From: Geodermatophilus aquaeductus | Lineage (GTDB): Bacteria; Actinomycetota; Actinomycetes; Mycobacteriales; Geodermatophilaceae | Length of the DNA: 64,000 nucleotides | Reading direction: 5' to 3' | NCBI RefSeq assembly: GCF_900182545.1 | Contig: NZ_FXTJ01000003.1 | Location: 124,001-188,000 of the forward strand | Shown here: one piece after another, positions 1 through 9,180 of the stretch | Layout: each line of letters starts with the position of its first letter | Numbering within the stretch: position 1 is the stretch's first letter | Program-made: the position numbers and the translations under genes | Notes under the pieces: generated by a model | Seen by the model: the letters and a program-made list of their open reading frames with translations, nothing else | What the model was told of the DNA's origin: nothing | Databases searched by the model: none

Positions 1-1
1 C

Positions 2-232
2 GCCGACCTGGGGTGGCGCCGGTACCGGGTCGCCGTCGAGTACGAGGGACGCCAGCACGCCGACACCGGCCAGTTCGGGCGGGACGTCGACCGCTACTCG
101 CTGATGGCCGCCGACGGCTGGCTGGTGCTGCGCTTCGCCGGCCGGCACCTGTCCGGGCCCGCCGTGGTCGTCGAACGGTCCGGCGGTGCGCTGCTCAGCC
201 GCGGATGGCGTCCCGGAGCCCTGACGAGTTGA
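2..232 (+). CDS. C-terminal part of a DUF559-like (Vsr-fold) endonuclease-domain protein
   Basis: The window opens inside this gene; the readable 76 residues run in frame from base 2 to a TGA at 230-232. The fragment carries VEYEGRQH, then QFGRDVDR and GWLVLRF, a pattern typical of the small Vsr/DUF559-like nuclease fold that ends many actinobacterial AbiEi-type or hypothetical proteins; the E..H and the later R/D residues fit that fold. The N-terminal part lies outside the window, so the full architecture and any role (toxin-antitoxin or defence-related) cannot be judged. The stop codon sits inside the left arm of the inverted repeat at 225-302. Family assignment is from motif memory only. 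Confidence 0.6.
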   Translation, partial: ADLGWRRYRVAVEYEGRQHADTGQFGRDVDRYSLMAADGWLVLRFAGRHLSGPAVVVERSGGALLSRGWRPGALTS

Positions 233-302
233 TCATCGGCTGCGTGCACGCGACACGCGTCGACACGCCGGTCGACCGTGCACGCGTCCGATGATCAACT
301 CG
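225..302. repeat. 26-bp imperfect inverted repeat between convergent genes
   Basis: Arms 225-250 and 277-302 match at 24 of 26 positions (outer 15 bases, CGAGTTGATCATCGG, are perfect) around a 26-base spacer. It fills the gap between the stop of the endonuclease-like gene (230-232) and the end of the minus-strand aminotransferase (315). It could act as a two-way terminator but is longer than usual and lacks a T tract; a dispersed palindromic element is the alternative. Confidence 0.8.
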
Positions 303-314
303 CGGGGGCAGCGC

Positions 315-1406
315 TCAGCGCCCCAGCACCTCGCGCAGCGCGGCGAGCACCAGCGCCACCCTGTCGGGGGCGGCGTTGGGGCCCATCAGCCCGATCCGCC
401 ACACCGTGGCCGCGTAGGCGCCGACCCCGCCGCCGATCTCCAGGTCGTAGCGCTCGAGCAGCTCCTTGCGCACCGCGGCGGAGTCCACGCCCTCGGGCAC
501 CCGCACGGTGGTCAGCTCCGGCAGCCGGTGCCCCTCGGCGGCGAACAGCTCCAGGCCCATCGCCTGCAGACCCTCGTGCAGCAGCCGGCCGGCCTCGGCG
601 TGCCGGGCGTGCACCGCGTCGAGGCCCTCGTCGAGGATCCGGCCGAGCCCGGCGTGCAGCGACACGACCATCCCGGTCGGCGCGGTGTGGTGGTAGGTGC
701 GGCCACCCGACCCGGCCGCCTCGCCCGCGTACCCGCCGAGCATGCCGAGGTCGAGGTACCAGCTGCGCGGCTTCTCGATCCGCCGCTCCCACGCGCGGTC
801 GGAGATGGTGAACGGCGCCAGCCCCGGCGCCACGCCCAGGCACTTCTGCGAGCCGGAGTAGGCGAGGTCGACGCCCCAGTCGTCCAGCCGCACCGGGATG
901 CCGCCGAGGGAGGTCACGCAGTCGGCCAGCAGCAGCGCGTCGCCCTTCCCGGCGGCCAGCGGCTCGAGGTCCGACAGCACACCGGTCGAGGTCTCCGCGT
1001 GGACGGCGGCGATCAGCTTCGGCGACGGGTGCGCGGCGAGCACGCGGTCGGCGTCCACGGGCGTGCCCCAGTCGTGGTCGACCCGCACGACCTCGGCGCC
1101 GCACCGCCCCGCGACGTCGACCATCCGCTCGCCGAACAGCCCGTTGACCGCCACGACGACGACGTCGCCCGGCCCCACCGTGTTGACGAACGCCGCCTCC
1201 ATGCCCGCCGACCCGGTGGCCGACAGCGGCAGCGTGCGCCGGTTGGCGGTGCCGAACACCGTCCGCAGCCGCTCGGAGGTCTCGTCGAGGACGCCGAGGA
1301 ATACCGGGTCCAGGTGCCCGAGCAGCGGCTGCGCGAGGGCGACCGTGGCCTCCGGGTAGGGGTTCGAGGGACCGGGACCGAGCAGGGTGCGGGCGCGCAG
1401 CGGCAT
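315..1406 (-). CDS. Class V aminotransferase, alanine/serine-glyoxylate aminotransferase family
   Basis: A PLP-dependent fold type I enzyme of 363 residues. It has the LGPGPSNPYPEA start typical of alanine-glyoxylate and serine-glyoxylate aminotransferases, a cofactor aspartate in LADCVTS (about D162) and the Schiff-base lysine in SGSQKCLG (about K188). The family moves amino groups to glyoxylate; (S)-ureidoglycine-glyoxylate transaminase (PucG) is a close alternative, and no purine-degradation genes are nearby to decide. The ATG at 1406 is preferred over the upstream in-frame ATG at 1487 because homology begins there and a TAGGGT box stands 7 bases before it, the leaderless arrangement seen at several genes here. 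It is divergent from the ASCH gene. Confidence 0.88.
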   Translation of the reverse strand: MPLRARTLLGPGPSNPYPEATVALAQPLLGHLDPVFLGVLDETSERLRTVFGTANRRTLPLSATGSAGMEAAFVNTVGPGDVVVVAVNGLFGERMVDVAGRCGAEVVRVDHDWGTPVDADRVLAAHPSPKLIAAVHAETSTGVLSDLEPLAAGKGDALLLADCVTSLGGIPVRLDDWGVDLAYSGSQKCLGVAPGLAPFTISDRAWERRIEKPRSWYLDLGMLGGYAGEAAGSGGRTYHHTAPTGMVVSLHAGLGRILDEGLDAVHARHAEAGRLLHEGLQAMGLELFAAEGHRLPELTTVRVPEGVDSAAVRKELLERYDLEIGGGVGAYAATVWRIGLMGPNAAPDRVALVLAALREVLGR

Positions 1407-1413
1407 GCGCCGC

Positions 1414-1419
1414 ACCCTA
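1414..1419 (-). promoter_or_regulatory. -10 box of leaderless promoter for the aminotransferase
   Basis: TAGGGT on the minus strand lies 7 bases before the ATG at 1406. In actinobacteria a TANNNT box at this distance places the transcription start at the start codon itself. Inferred from sequence only. Confidence 0.6.
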
Positions 1420-1488
1420 GGACCGGCCTCCGGCCGCCGCTCGCCCGACACCCGACCCGTCGCTGCCGGGCCCGCGAGGATGGGCACC

Positions 1489-1989
1489 GTGGACGACGCA
1501 CCGGGACCGCTCCGCCGCGACGAGGCCGCCGTGATGTGGCGCGCCTACGCCGCCACCCGGCCGGCGGGCGGCCCGCCCGAGGACGAGCCGCCCGTCGAGC
1601 GCTTCGGTGACAGCCGGTCGCTGGCCGACGAGCTCATCGCCCTCGTGCTGGCCGGCACCAAACGGGCCACCGCCGGCCTGGTCGCCGACTTCGCGCACGA
1701 CGGCGAGCCGCTCCCCCGCGTCGGCGGGCACTGGATCGCCTGCGACGGCGACGGCCGGCCCCGCGCGGTCCTGCGCAGCACCGAGCTGCGCGTGGGCCGC
1801 CTGGACAGCGTCGACGACGCCTTCGCATGGGACGAGGGCGAGGGCGATCGCACCCGGGCGAGCTGGCTGGCCGGCCACCTCCGCTACTTCACCCGCACCC
1901 TCGCCGCCCGCGGGGAGGCGTGGGACGACGACCTCGAGGTGCTCTTCGAGCGTTTCGAGGTCGTCTTCCCCGGGGAGGTCGCGGACTAG
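1489..1989 (+). CDS. ASCH domain-containing protein
   Basis: A 166-residue protein with the ASCH signature [10 protein letters not shown] followed by the [16 protein letters not shown] strand pair, a beta-barrel related to PUA domains that is thought to bind RNA or modified nucleic-acid bases; some members hydrolyse N4-acetylcytidine. No specific substrate can be named. Two starts are close: ATG at 1480 and GTG at 1489; the GTG has a GAGGA 8 bases upstream and is preferred. Its TAG stop shares the CTAG palindrome with the TAG of convergent aspS, so the two genes overlap by four bases with no terminator room between them. Confidence 0.82.
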   Translation: MDDAPGPLRRDEAAVMWRAYAATRPAGGPPEDEPPVERFGDSRSLADELIALVLAGTKRATAGLVADFAHDGEPLPRVGGHWIACDGDGRPRAVLRSTELRVGRLDSVDDAFAWDEGEGDRTRASWLAGHLRYFTRTLAARGEAWDDDLEVLFERFEVVFPGEVAD

Positions 1990-3761
1990 GAGGTCGGGTC
2001 GGTCGGCCCCGGCGCGCCGGGCTGGCCGGGCAGCGCCGGCTCCTCGGCGAGGGCGTCGATGCCGGCCTCCTTGCGCTGCGCGTCGCTGATCGGCGTGGGC
2101 GCGCCGGTCAGCGGGTCGTAGCCGGCGCCGGTCTTCGGGAACGCGATGACCTCGCGGATGGAGTCGACGCCGGCCAGCAACGCGGTCAGCCGGTCCCAGC
2201 CCAGCGCGGCGCCGGCGTGCGGCGGCGGGCCGTAGGCGAAGGCCTCGAGGAAGAAGCCGAACCGCTCACGGGCCTCCTCGCGCGACATGCCGAGGGTCTC
2301 GAACACCCGCTCCTGCAGGTCCGGGTCGGCGATCCGGACCGAGCCGCTGGCCAGCTCGTTGCCGTTGACGACCAGGTCGTAGGCGTCGGACAGCGCGTTG
2401 GCCTTGTCGTCGGCGAAGCCCTCCCGCCACTCGGGGGTGGGCGAGGTGAACGGGTGGTGCATGAACGTCCAGTCGCCGTCCTCGGTCTCCTCGAACATCG
2501 GGAAGTCGACGACGAACAGGAACGACCAGCTGCCCGGCTCGATGAGCTCCAGCCGCTTGGCGATCTCGTTGCGGGCGGCGCCGAGCAGCTCCTGCGAGGA
2601 GCGGCGCGGTCCGGCGGCGAAGAACACGCAGTCCCCCGGCGAGGCGCCGACGGCCTCGACCAGCCCGGCGCGCTCGGCGTCGGAGATGTTCTTGGCCACC
2701 GGGCCGCCGAGCGTGCCGTCCTCGGCGATCGTCACGTAGGCCAGGCCGCGGTAGCCGCGGGAGCGGGCCCAGTCCTGCCAGGCGTCGAAGGCGCGCCGCG
2801 GCTGCGAGCCGCCGCCGGGCATGACCACCGCGCCGACGTAGGGCGCCTGGAAGACGCGGAACGGGGTGTCGGCGAAGAAGGAGGTCAGCTCGGTGAGCTC
2901 GATGCCGAACCGCAGGTCGGGCTTGTCCGAGCCGAAGCGGTCCATGGCCTCGCGGTAGGTCATCCGCGGGATCTCGCCCACCTCGTGGCCGGCCAGCTCC
3001 GACCACAGCGCGCGGACGACGTCCTCGACCACGGCCAGGACGTCGTCGCGCTCGACGAAGCTCATCTCGAAGTCGAGCTGGGTGAACTCCGGCTGCCGGT
3101 CGGCGCGGAAGTCCTCGTCCCGGAAGCAGCGGGCGATCTGGTAGTAGCGCTCCAGCCCGCCGATCATCAGCAGCTGCTTGAACAGCTGCGGGGACTGCGG
3201 CAGCGCGTACCACTTGCCCGGCTGCAGCCGCACCGGCACGACGAAGTCGCGCGCGCCCTCGGGCGTGGAGCGGGTCAGGTCCGGCGTCTCCACCTCGGTG
3301 AAGCCGTTGCGGGCCATGACGCCGCGGGCGATCCGGTTGACCTCGCTGCGCAGCCGCAGGATCCGGGCCGGGCCCTGCCGGCGCAGGTCCAGGTAGCGGT
3401 ACTTGTAGCGGACGTCGTCGGAGGCGGCCTGGTCGGTCTCGATCGGGAACGGCAGCGGCGCCGCCGACGACAGCACCCGCAGCTCGGCGGCGGCCACCTC
3501 GATCTCGCCGGTGGGCAGGTCGGGGTTCTCGTTGCCCGCGGGGCGCTGCCGCACCTCGCCGGTGACCAGCACGCAGAACTCGTTGCGGAGGGCGTGCGCC
3601 TCCTCCTCGCGGACGACGACCTGGACGTAGCCCGAGGCGTCGCGGAGGTCGACGAAGACGACGCCGCCGTGGTCGCGCCGGCGGGCCACCCAGCCGGCGA
3701 GGGTGACGGTGGAGCCGGCGTCGGACGCGCGCAGCGTGCCGGCGTCGTGGGTGCGGAGCAC
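1986..3761 (-). CDS. aspS: Aspartyl-tRNA synthetase (AspRS)
   Basis: This 591-residue class IIb aminoacyl-tRNA synthetase charges tRNA-Asp (or Asp and Asn if non-discriminating) in the cytoplasm. An OB-fold anticodon-binding domain at the N terminus ([20 protein letters not shown]) is followed by the catalytic core with motif 2 ([17 protein letters not shown]), the bacterial GAD insertion, HPFTSP, and motif 3 around LGWDRL. Length is normal for bacterial AspRS. The GTG at 3761 is the only sensible start. Only 28 bases separate it from the upstream aldo/keto reductase, so it may be read with hisS and that gene, as in other actinobacteria where hisS and aspS are neighbours. Confidence 0.97.
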   Translation of the reverse strand: MLRTHDAGTLRASDAGSTVTLAGWVARRRDHGGVVFVDLRDASGYVQVVVREEEAHALRNEFCVLVTGEVRQRPAGNENPDLPTGEIEVAAAELRVLSSAAPLPFPIETDQAASDDVRYKYRYLDLRRQGPARILRLRSEVNRIARGVMARNGFTEVETPDLTRSTPEGARDFVVPVRLQPGKWYALPQSPQLFKQLLMIGGLERYYQIARCFRDEDFRADRQPEFTQLDFEMSFVERDDVLAVVEDVVRALWSELAGHEVGEIPRMTYREAMDRFGSDKPDLRFGIELTELTSFFADTPFRVFQAPYVGAVVMPGGGSQPRRAFDAWQDWARSRGYRGLAYVTIAEDGTLGGPVAKNISDAERAGLVEAVGASPGDCVFFAAGPRRSSQELLGAARNEIAKRLELIEPGSWSFLFVVDFPMFEETEDGDWTFMHHPFTSPTPEWREGFADDKANALSDAYDLVVNGNELASGSVRIADPDLQERVFETLGMSREEARERFGFFLEAFAYGPPPHAGAALGWDRLTALLAGVDSIREVIAFPKTGAGYDPLTGAPTPISDAQRKEAGIDALAEEPALPGQPGAPGPTDPTS

Positions 3762-3789
3762 TAGAGGGCCTTTCGGGGGGAGGGTGTCG

Positions 3790-4770
3790 TCACCAGCGGT
3801 GGTGCACGTGCGGCCGGATGCGCTCGTCGTAGAGGCGCTCGAGGTCGGCGAGCTCGGCGTCGGTCAGCGGCGGCAGGTCGGCCGCGGCGGCGTTGGACCG
3901 CGCCTGCTCCACCGAGCGGGCGCCGGGGATGACGCAGGTGACGCCGGGCTGCTGGACGACCCAGCGCAGCGCGACCTGGGCCGGCGTCCGGTCGCCGCAG
4001 ATCGCGGTGAACTCCCGCGCCGCGGCGACGCCGACCTCGTAGGGCACGCCGGCGAAGGTCTCGCCGACGTCGAAGGCCTCGCCGTTGCGGTTGAAGTTCC
4101 GGTGGTCGTCGGCGCCGAACGTCGTCGACTCGGTGTACCGGCCCGACAGCAGGCCGCTGGCCAGCGGCACCCGCGCCAGGATCCCGACGCCGCGCGCGGC
4201 CGCGGCCGGCAGCAGCTCCTCCAGCGGCTTGCGCCGGAAGACGTTGAGGATCACCTGGATGCTCTGCACGCCCGGGTGCTCGAGCGCGGTCAGGCCCTCG
4301 GCCACGGTCTCCACCGAGACGCCGTAGGCCGCGATCGCGCCGTCGGCGACGAACGAGTCCAGCGCGTCGTACACCCGCTGGTCGGAGTAGACCGCGGTCG
4401 GCGGGCAGTGCAGCTGCACGAGGTCGAGGGTGTCGACGCCGAGGTTGCGCCGCGAGCGGTCGATCCAGGCCCGCAGGTTCTCCGGCGTGTACTGCTCCGC
4501 CTCGAACGGGTCGGCGCGGCGGCCGGCCTTGGTGGCCACGAACGGCCGGTCCGAGCGGGCGGCCAGCGCCTTGCGGATGCGCTCCTCGCTGCGCCCGTCG
4601 CCGTAGACGTCGGCGGTGTCGAGCAGCGTCACGCCGGCGTCGAGGGCGGCGTCGAGGACGTCGCCGGCGGTCTCCTCGTCGACGTCGCCCCAGTCACCGC
4701 CCAGCTGCCAGGTGCCCAGGCCGACGACGCTCACGTCCGCGCCGGTCCGTCCGAGGGGTCGGGTCTCCAT
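3790..4770 (-). CDS. Aldo/keto reductase
   Basis: A 326-residue NADPH-dependent (beta/alpha)8 oxidoreductase. The catalytic tetrad is visible: D51 and Y56 in DTADVYG, K81 in VATKAG and H121 in LVQLHCPP; the NADP-binding end is [10 protein letters not shown]. It resembles the YajO/Tas-like general aldo/keto reductases, so the natural carbonyl substrate is unknown. Its ATG shares one base with the TGA of hisS (TGATG), so translation is coupled to hisS although no functional link is known. Confidence 0.93.
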   Translation of the reverse strand: METRPLGRTGADVSVVGLGTWQLGGDWGDVDEETAGDVLDAALDAGVTLLDTADVYGDGRSEERIRKALAARSDRPFVATKAGRRADPFEAEQYTPENLRAWIDRSRRNLGVDTLDLVQLHCPPTAVYSDQRVYDALDSFVADGAIAAYGVSVETVAEGLTALEHPGVQSIQVILNVFRRKPLEELLPAAAARGVGILARVPLASGLLSGRYTESTTFGADDHRNFNRNGEAFDVGETFAGVPYEVGVAAAREFTAICGDRTPAQVALRWVVQQPGVTCVIPGARSVEQARSNAAAADLPPLTDAELADLERLYDERIRPHVHHRW

Positions 4771-6047
4771 CAGTTCTCCACCACTCCCTGAGCCACGGCA
4801 GTCCTCAGCGCCTCGAACAGGTCACCCACGGGGACGGCGCGCTGTTCCCCCGTGCGCAGGTCCTTCAGCTGGCCGACGCCGTCGGCCAGGTCGCGCTCGC
4901 CGACGACGACGGCGTGCGAGGCCCCCGACCGGTCGGCGGCCTTCATGGCGCCCTTGAGTCCGCGGTCGCCGTACACGGTGTCGGCGGCCACGCCGGCCGA
5001 GCGCAGCTGCCCGACCAGCCGGACCGCCAGCCGCTTGGCCTCGGCCCCCAGCGGGACGACGAACGCCTGCACCCCGGCGGCCGCGGCGACGTCGAGCCCC
5101 TCGGCCTGCACCGCCAGCAGCGTCCGGTCGACGCCGACGGCGTAGCCGATGCCCGACACGTCCGGCCCGCCCAGCGCCGCCGACAGCCCGTCGTAGCGGC
5201 CGCCGCCGCCGATCGCCGACTGCGCGCCCAGCCCGTTGTGCACGAACTCGAAGGTCGTCTTCGTGTAGTAGTCCAGGCCGCGGACCAGCCGGGGCGCCTC
5301 GGTCCACGTCACGCCGAGGTCGGTGAGGTGCTGGCGGACGGCGTCGTAGTGCGCCTTCGTCGAGTCCGACAGGTGGTCGACCATCAGCGGGGCCTCGTCG
5401 AGCTGGGCCTGCACCTCCGGCCGCTTGTCGTCGAGCACGCGCAGCGGGTTGATCGCCGCCCGGCGCCGGGTCTCCTCGTCGAGGTCCAGCTTCTCCAGGT
5501 AGGCCACGAGCAGCTCGCGGTACTGCGGCCGGCACGTGGCGTCGCCCAGCGAGGTGAGCAGCAGCTCGAAGTCGGTGAGCCCGAGGTCGCGGAAGCCCTG
5601 CACGCCCAGCGCCACGACCTCGGCGTCCAGCGCGGGGTCGTCGACGCCGAGCGCCTCCATGTCCACCTGCGTGAAGTGCCGGTAGCGGCCGGCCTGCGGG
5701 CGCTCGTAGCGGAACGCCGAGCCGACCGTCCACAGCTTCACCGGCAGCGAGCCGGAGTACAGCCGGTGCTCGATGAACGCCCGCATCAGCCCGGCGGTGA
5801 GCTCCGGGCGCAGCGTGAGCGAGCGGCCGCCGCGGTCGTCGAAGGTGTACATCTCCTTCGTCACGACGTCGGTGGACTCCCCGACGCCGCGGGAGAACAC
5901 CGCGGTCTCCTCGAACACCGGCGTCTCGACGTAGCCGTACCCGGCCCGCCGCAGCGGCGCGGTGAGCGTGTCGCGGACGGCGAGGAACCGCGCGGAGTCC
6001 GGCGGCAGGACGTCGAACGTCCCCTTGGGCGCGGTCAGCCCGCTCAC
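4770..6047 (-). CDS. hisS: Histidyl-tRNA synthetase (HisRS)
   Basis: This 425-residue class IIa synthetase charges tRNA-His. The N terminus [13 protein letters not shown] is the usual HisRS opening; motif 2 is seen in [16 protein letters not shown] and the HisA signature in [14 protein letters not shown]; an anticodon-binding domain fills the last 100 residues. The GTG at 6047 overlaps the TGA of the metallo-hydrolase by four bases (GTGA), which fixes the start. The MBL hydrolase-hisS order matches Mycobacterium, where hisS lies next to a glyoxalase II-like gene. Confidence 0.97.
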   Translation of the reverse strand: MSGLTAPKGTFDVLPPDSARFLAVRDTLTAPLRRAGYGYVETPVFEETAVFSRGVGESTDVVTKEMYTFDDRGGRSLTLRPELTAGLMRAFIEHRLYSGSLPVKLWTVGSAFRYERPQAGRYRHFTQVDMEALGVDDPALDAEVVALGVQGFRDLGLTDFELLLTSLGDATCRPQYRELLVAYLEKLDLDEETRRRAAINPLRVLDDKRPEVQAQLDEAPLMVDHLSDSTKAHYDAVRQHLTDLGVTWTEAPRLVRGLDYYTKTTFEFVHNGLGAQSAIGGGGRYDGLSAALGGPDVSGIGYAVGVDRTLLAVQAEGLDVAAAAGVQAFVVPLGAEAKRLAVRLVGQLRSAGVAADTVYGDRGLKGAMKAADRSGASHAVVVGERDLADGVGQLKDLRTGEQRAVPVGDLFEALRTAVAQGVVEN

Positions 6048-6730
6048 AGCCCCCGCCCCTTCGGCGCCGCCGCGCCGGCCTCGGCCAGGTAGGGGTTGGT
6101 GGCGCGCTCGCGGCCGATCGTCGTCGCCGGGCCGTGGCCGGGCAGCACCACCGTCTCGTCGTCGAGGGGCAGGACGACCTCGCGCAGGGAGGTGAGCATC
6201 GCCTCCCACGATCCCCCGGGCAGGTCCACCCGGCCCACCGAGCCGGCGAAGAGCACGTCGCCGGCGAGCAGGCCGGGGGCGTCCCCGAGGTCGAGGGAGA
6301 ACACGACCGAGCCCTGCGTGTGCCCGGGCGCGTGGCGCACGGTCAGCTCGACGCCGGCCAGCGACAGCACCCCGCCGTCGTCGAGCCGGCGGACCTCCGA
6401 GGGGTCGGGCAGTCGCACACCGGTGATGAGCGGGGCGAGCGCCGGGCCGTGCCAGCGCGCGGGGTCGGAGAGCATGCCGTTGTCGTCGGGGTGGAGGTAG
6501 GCGGGGATGTCGTAGCCCTCGCAGACCGGCAGCACGGAGAAGGTGTGGTCGAGGTGGCCGTGGGTGAGCACGACGGCGACGGGCTTGAGGCCGTCCTCGG
6601 CGAGCATCCGGGCCAGCGGCTCCACCGCGTCCATGCCCGGGTCGACGACGACGCACTCCTGCCCCGGCCCGGGGGCGACGGCGTAGCAGTTGGTGCCGAA
6701 GGCGCCGGCCGGGAACGAGCGGATGAGCAC
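6044..6730 (-). CDS. MBL-fold metallo-hydrolase, glyoxalase II-like
   Basis: A 228-residue metallo-beta-lactamase fold hydrolase. The metal-binding motif THGHLDH (H57, H59, D61, H62) is intact, with further ligands in [22 protein letters not shown] and LPGHGP. The compact size and short C terminus resemble hydroxyacylglutathione hydrolase-like enzymes; actinobacteria lack glutathione, so the thioester substrate is unknown. GTG 6730 lies six bases after a TAACCT box, suggesting a leaderless message that starts the hisS operon. Confidence 0.9.
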   Translation of the reverse strand: MLIRSFPAGAFGTNCYAVAPGPGQECVVVDPGMDAVEPLARMLAEDGLKPVAVVLTHGHLDHTFSVLPVCEGYDIPAYLHPDDNGMLSDPARWHGPALAPLITGVRLPDPSEVRRLDDGGVLSLAGVELTVRHAPGHTQGSVVFSLDLGDAPGLLAGDVLFAGSVGRVDLPGGSWEAMLTSLREVVLPLDDETVVLPGHGPATTIGRERATNPYLAEAGAAAPKGRGL

Positions 6731-6736
6731 CCGTGC

Positions 6737-6742
6737 AGGTTA
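6737..6742 (-). promoter_or_regulatory. -10 box of leaderless promoter for the hydrolase-hisS operon
   Basis: TAACCT on the minus strand is six bases before the GTG at 6730. It matches the TANNNT boxes found at nine other start codons in this window. Confidence 0.5.
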
Positions 6743-6899
6743 CGCGGGTGATCAGCGGCCCTCCGGTCCGGCAACCGGGCGCCCACAGGCACGCCGCCTA
6801 GACTCGCGCATCGACCAGCGGGCCGACCGCGGGCCGCGGCCGGGAGCCGCGGCGCGGGCCCCGCGGAACACGTCGTCCGTCCGAGGAGTGCCCGACCCC

Positions 6900-7751
6900 G
6901 TGCCGACCAACAAGCAGCAGCGTCTCGCCGCCCAGCGCCGCCTGCAGCGCCAGCTCGAGAAGCGCGCCGAGCTCGCCCGCAAGCGCCGCCGCAACCTGCT
7001 CGTCGTCGTGACCGTCGTCGCCGTCGTGCTCGTGGCCGGGGCGGTGGCCCTCGTGGCCGGGCTCGGCGGGGACGACGACCCGAGCGCCCAGGCCGCCGCC
7101 AGCAGCAGCTCCTCGGCCGCCACCGAGGCCACCGCGGCGCCGGCGGTCACCAACGCCGACGGCACGGTCACCTGCACCTACGCGCCCGACACCTCCGGCA
7201 ACCCGAGCCTGACCGACGTCGGCACCCCGCCGGACCCGGCCTCGACGCCGGCCAGCGGCACCGTGGGACTGCTCATGTCGACCGACCAGGGCGACATCCC
7301 GCTCACCCTCGACCGCGCCGAGGCCCCCTGCGCCGCGGCCAGCTTCGCCTACCTGGCCTCCGTGCAGTTCTTCGACGGCAGCCCCTGCCACCGCGAGGTC
7401 AACCAGCCGACCTTCGGCGTGCTGCAGTGCGGCGACCCGACCGGGTCGGGCTCCGGCGGCCCGAGCTACAAGTTCGCCGAGGAGGTCACGCCGGAGACGA
7501 CCTACCCGCGCGGGACGATCGCCATGGCCAACAGCGGCACGCCCGGCTCCACCGGCAGCCAGTTCTTCCTGTGCTTCGTCGACACCCAGCTCCCGCCGGA
7601 CTACACCGCCGTCGGCACCGTCGACGAGGCCGGCCTGGCCGTGCTCGACACCATCGCCGCGGCGGGCAACGACGGCTCCTTCGAGCCCAGCCCCGGCGGC
7701 GGCGCGCCCAACACCCCGGTGACCATCACCTCGATGACCGTCGTCGCGTGA
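6900..7751 (+). CDS. Membrane-anchored cyclophilin-type peptidyl-prolyl cis-trans isomerase
   Basis: A 283-residue protein with a basic N terminus, a single membrane segment (about residues 37-58, LLVVVTVVAVVLVAGAVALV), an Ala/Ser-rich linker and a cyclophilin domain outside the membrane (about 120-283). Active-site features are CHREV (the catalytic Arg), LQCGDPTG (the Gln) and MANSG...GSQFF; the usual Trp of the cyclosporin pocket is not obvious. Extra cysteines suggest disulfides in the exported domain. The GTG at 6900 has GAGGAG upstream. The position next to relA and divergent from the hisS group matches ppiB-like Rv2582 of M. tuberculosis. It starts a three-gene coupled unit. Confidence 0.9.
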   Translation: MPTNKQQRLAAQRRLQRQLEKRAELARKRRRNLLVVVTVVAVVLVAGAVALVAGLGGDDDPSAQAAASSSSSAATEATAAPAVTNADGTVTCTYAPDTSGNPSLTDVGTPPDPASTPASGTVGLLMSTDQGDIPLTLDRAEAPCAAASFAYLASVQFFDGSPCHREVNQPTFGVLQCGDPTGSGSGGPSYKFAEEVTPETTYPRGTIAMANSGTPGSTGSQFFLCFVDTQLPPDYTAVGTVDEAGLAVLDTIAAAGNDGSFEPSPGGGAPNTPVTITSMTVVA

Positions 7752-8464
7752 GGCCCGCGCGGGCGGGCGGGCTGGCCGGCGCCCTGCTGGCGCTCTCCGC
7801 CTGCACGAGCACCGTGGGCGGCACGGCGTCGCCGGTGCCCGGCGGGTCCGGTGGCGCCTCCGGCGGCGGGGACGACGGCGCCACGACGGTGGCCTGCGAG
7901 TGGGTGGCCGCCCGCTCGGGCAACCCCTACGCCGTGGAGGTCGCCCCGCCCGACGACGAGGTCCCGGCCGAGGGCACGACGGCCCTGCGGATGGCGACGA
8001 GCCTGGGCGAGCTGGTGCTCACCCTCGACCGGGCCGGCGCCCCGTGCGCCGCGGCGAGCATGGTCCACCTGGCCGGGCTCGGCTTCTTCGACGGCTCGGC
8101 CTGCCACCGCGAGGTCGACTCGGCGGGCCTGCAGGTGCTGCAGTGCGGCGACCCCACCGGCACCGGCGCCGGCGGGCCCACCTACGCCTTCCCCACCGCG
8201 GTCGACGGCACCGAGACCTATCCCCGCGGCACGGTGGCGATGGCCAACAGCGGGCAGGGCCTCGACGGCAGCCAGTTCTTCCTCGTGTGGGGCGACAGCC
8301 AGCTGCCGCCGGACTACACCGTCGTCGGCACCATCGACGACGCCGGCCTGGCGGTGCTCGACGTCGTCGCGGCCAACGGCAACGACGGGTCGCTGGACCC
8401 CTCCCCCGGCGGCGGCGCCCCCACCGTGCCGGTGACCGTCACCGCGATGACCCCGCTGCAGTGA
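7748..8464 (+). CDS. Cyclophilin-type isomerase lipoprotein, tandem paralogue
   Basis: A second cyclophilin of 238 residues starting in the GTGA overlap with the upstream isomerase. The N terminus is a short lipoprotein signal ending in the lipobox LSAC (Cys about residue 20), so this copy is anchored by lipid instead of a membrane helix. The cyclophilin domain is closely similar to its neighbour (GFFDGSACHREV, LQCGDPTG, MANSG..GSQFF), and both end in a SPGGGAP-VPVT tail, which shows tandem duplication. Likely role: proline isomerisation during folding of exported proteins on the outer face of the membrane. Its client proteins are unknown. Confidence 0.88.
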   Translation: MRPARAGGLAGALLALSACTSTVGGTASPVPGGSGGASGGGDDGATTVACEWVAARSGNPYAVEVAPPDDEVPAEGTTALRMATSLGELVLTLDRAGAPCAAASMVHLAGLGFFDGSACHREVDSAGLQVLQCGDPTGTGAGGPTYAFPTAVDGTETYPRGTVAMANSGQGLDGSQFFLVWGDSQLPPDYTVVGTIDDAGLAVLDVVAANGNDGSLDPSPGGGAPTVPVTVTAMTPLQ

Positions 8465-9099
8465 CCGACCCGTACGCCGGGTTCCCGGCGGGGTTCTTCG
8501 CGCGCGACGACGAGCAGCCGGACCCGGTGTTCTACGGCCCCCCGCGGCTGGTCACCCACATCGACGACGCCGCCATCGCCGCCGTCGGCGACCTCTACGC
8601 CGAGCTCGCCATCGACGGGTCCGCGCCGCGGCCCCGCCGGGTGCTCGACCTCATGTCCTCGTGGGTCTCGCACTTCCGCACCCCGCCGGCCGAGCTGGTG
8701 GTCCTCGGCATGAACGCCGCCGAGCTGGACGCCAACACCGCGGCGACCGAGCGGATCGTGCGGGACCTCAACGCCGAGCCCACGCTGCCGCTGCCCGACG
8801 CCGACGTCGACGCCGCGGTCTGCTGCGTGTCGGTCGACTACCTGACCCGGCCGATCGAGGTGCTCGCCGAGGCCGGGCGGGTGCTGCGGCCGGGCGGGCC
8901 GCTGGTGATCACCTACTCCGACCGCTGCTTCCCGACCAAGGCCGTGCACGGCTGGCTGGCCACCACCGACGAGCAGCACGGCGCGCTGGTCGCCGAGCTC
9001 GTCCGGCGCACCGGTCTGTTCACCGAGCCGGAGGTGTCGCTGCGCACCCGCCCCGGCCGCGGCGACCCGCTGTACGCCGTCGTCGCCCGCCGCACCTGA
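8461..9099 (+). CDS. SAM-dependent methyltransferase-like protein
   Basis: A 212-residue protein with a class I methyltransferase-like core: strand and loop VLDLMSSWVSHF in the place of motif I, VVLGMNAAEL in the place of motif II, then RVLRPGGPLVITYSDRC as the post-motif. The usual GxGxG loop is absent (DLMSSW instead), which is known in some families but leaves cofactor use unproven. The GTG start overlaps the TGA of the lipoprotein cyclophilin by three bases, so the three genes are read together. Its substrate cannot be inferred. Confidence 0.75.
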   Translation: MTDPYAGFPAGFFARDDEQPDPVFYGPPRLVTHIDDAAIAAVGDLYAELAIDGSAPRPRRVLDLMSSWVSHFRTPPAELVVLGMNAAELDANTAATERIVRDLNAEPTLPLPDADVDAAVCCVSVDYLTRPIEVLAEAGRVLRPGGPLVITYSDRCFPTKAVHGWLATTDEQHGALVAELVRRTGLFTEPEVSLRTRPGRGDPLYAVVARRT

Positions 9100-9180
9100 G
9101 GTCGGGACCCGACCCGCCATTCTCGGCCTCGTCCCGGGTCCCGCCCTGAGCTCGCGAAGGGTGGGGAGGACGGGGTCCTT

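Noticed and set aside
225..302. Insertion-sequence terminal repeats
   Set aside because: The arms are only 26 bases apart, with no transposase and no target-site duplication.
1827..3764. A 645-codon plus-strand frame opposite aspS
   Set aside because: Shadow of a complete aspartyl-tRNA synthetase; the translation has no recognisable domain.
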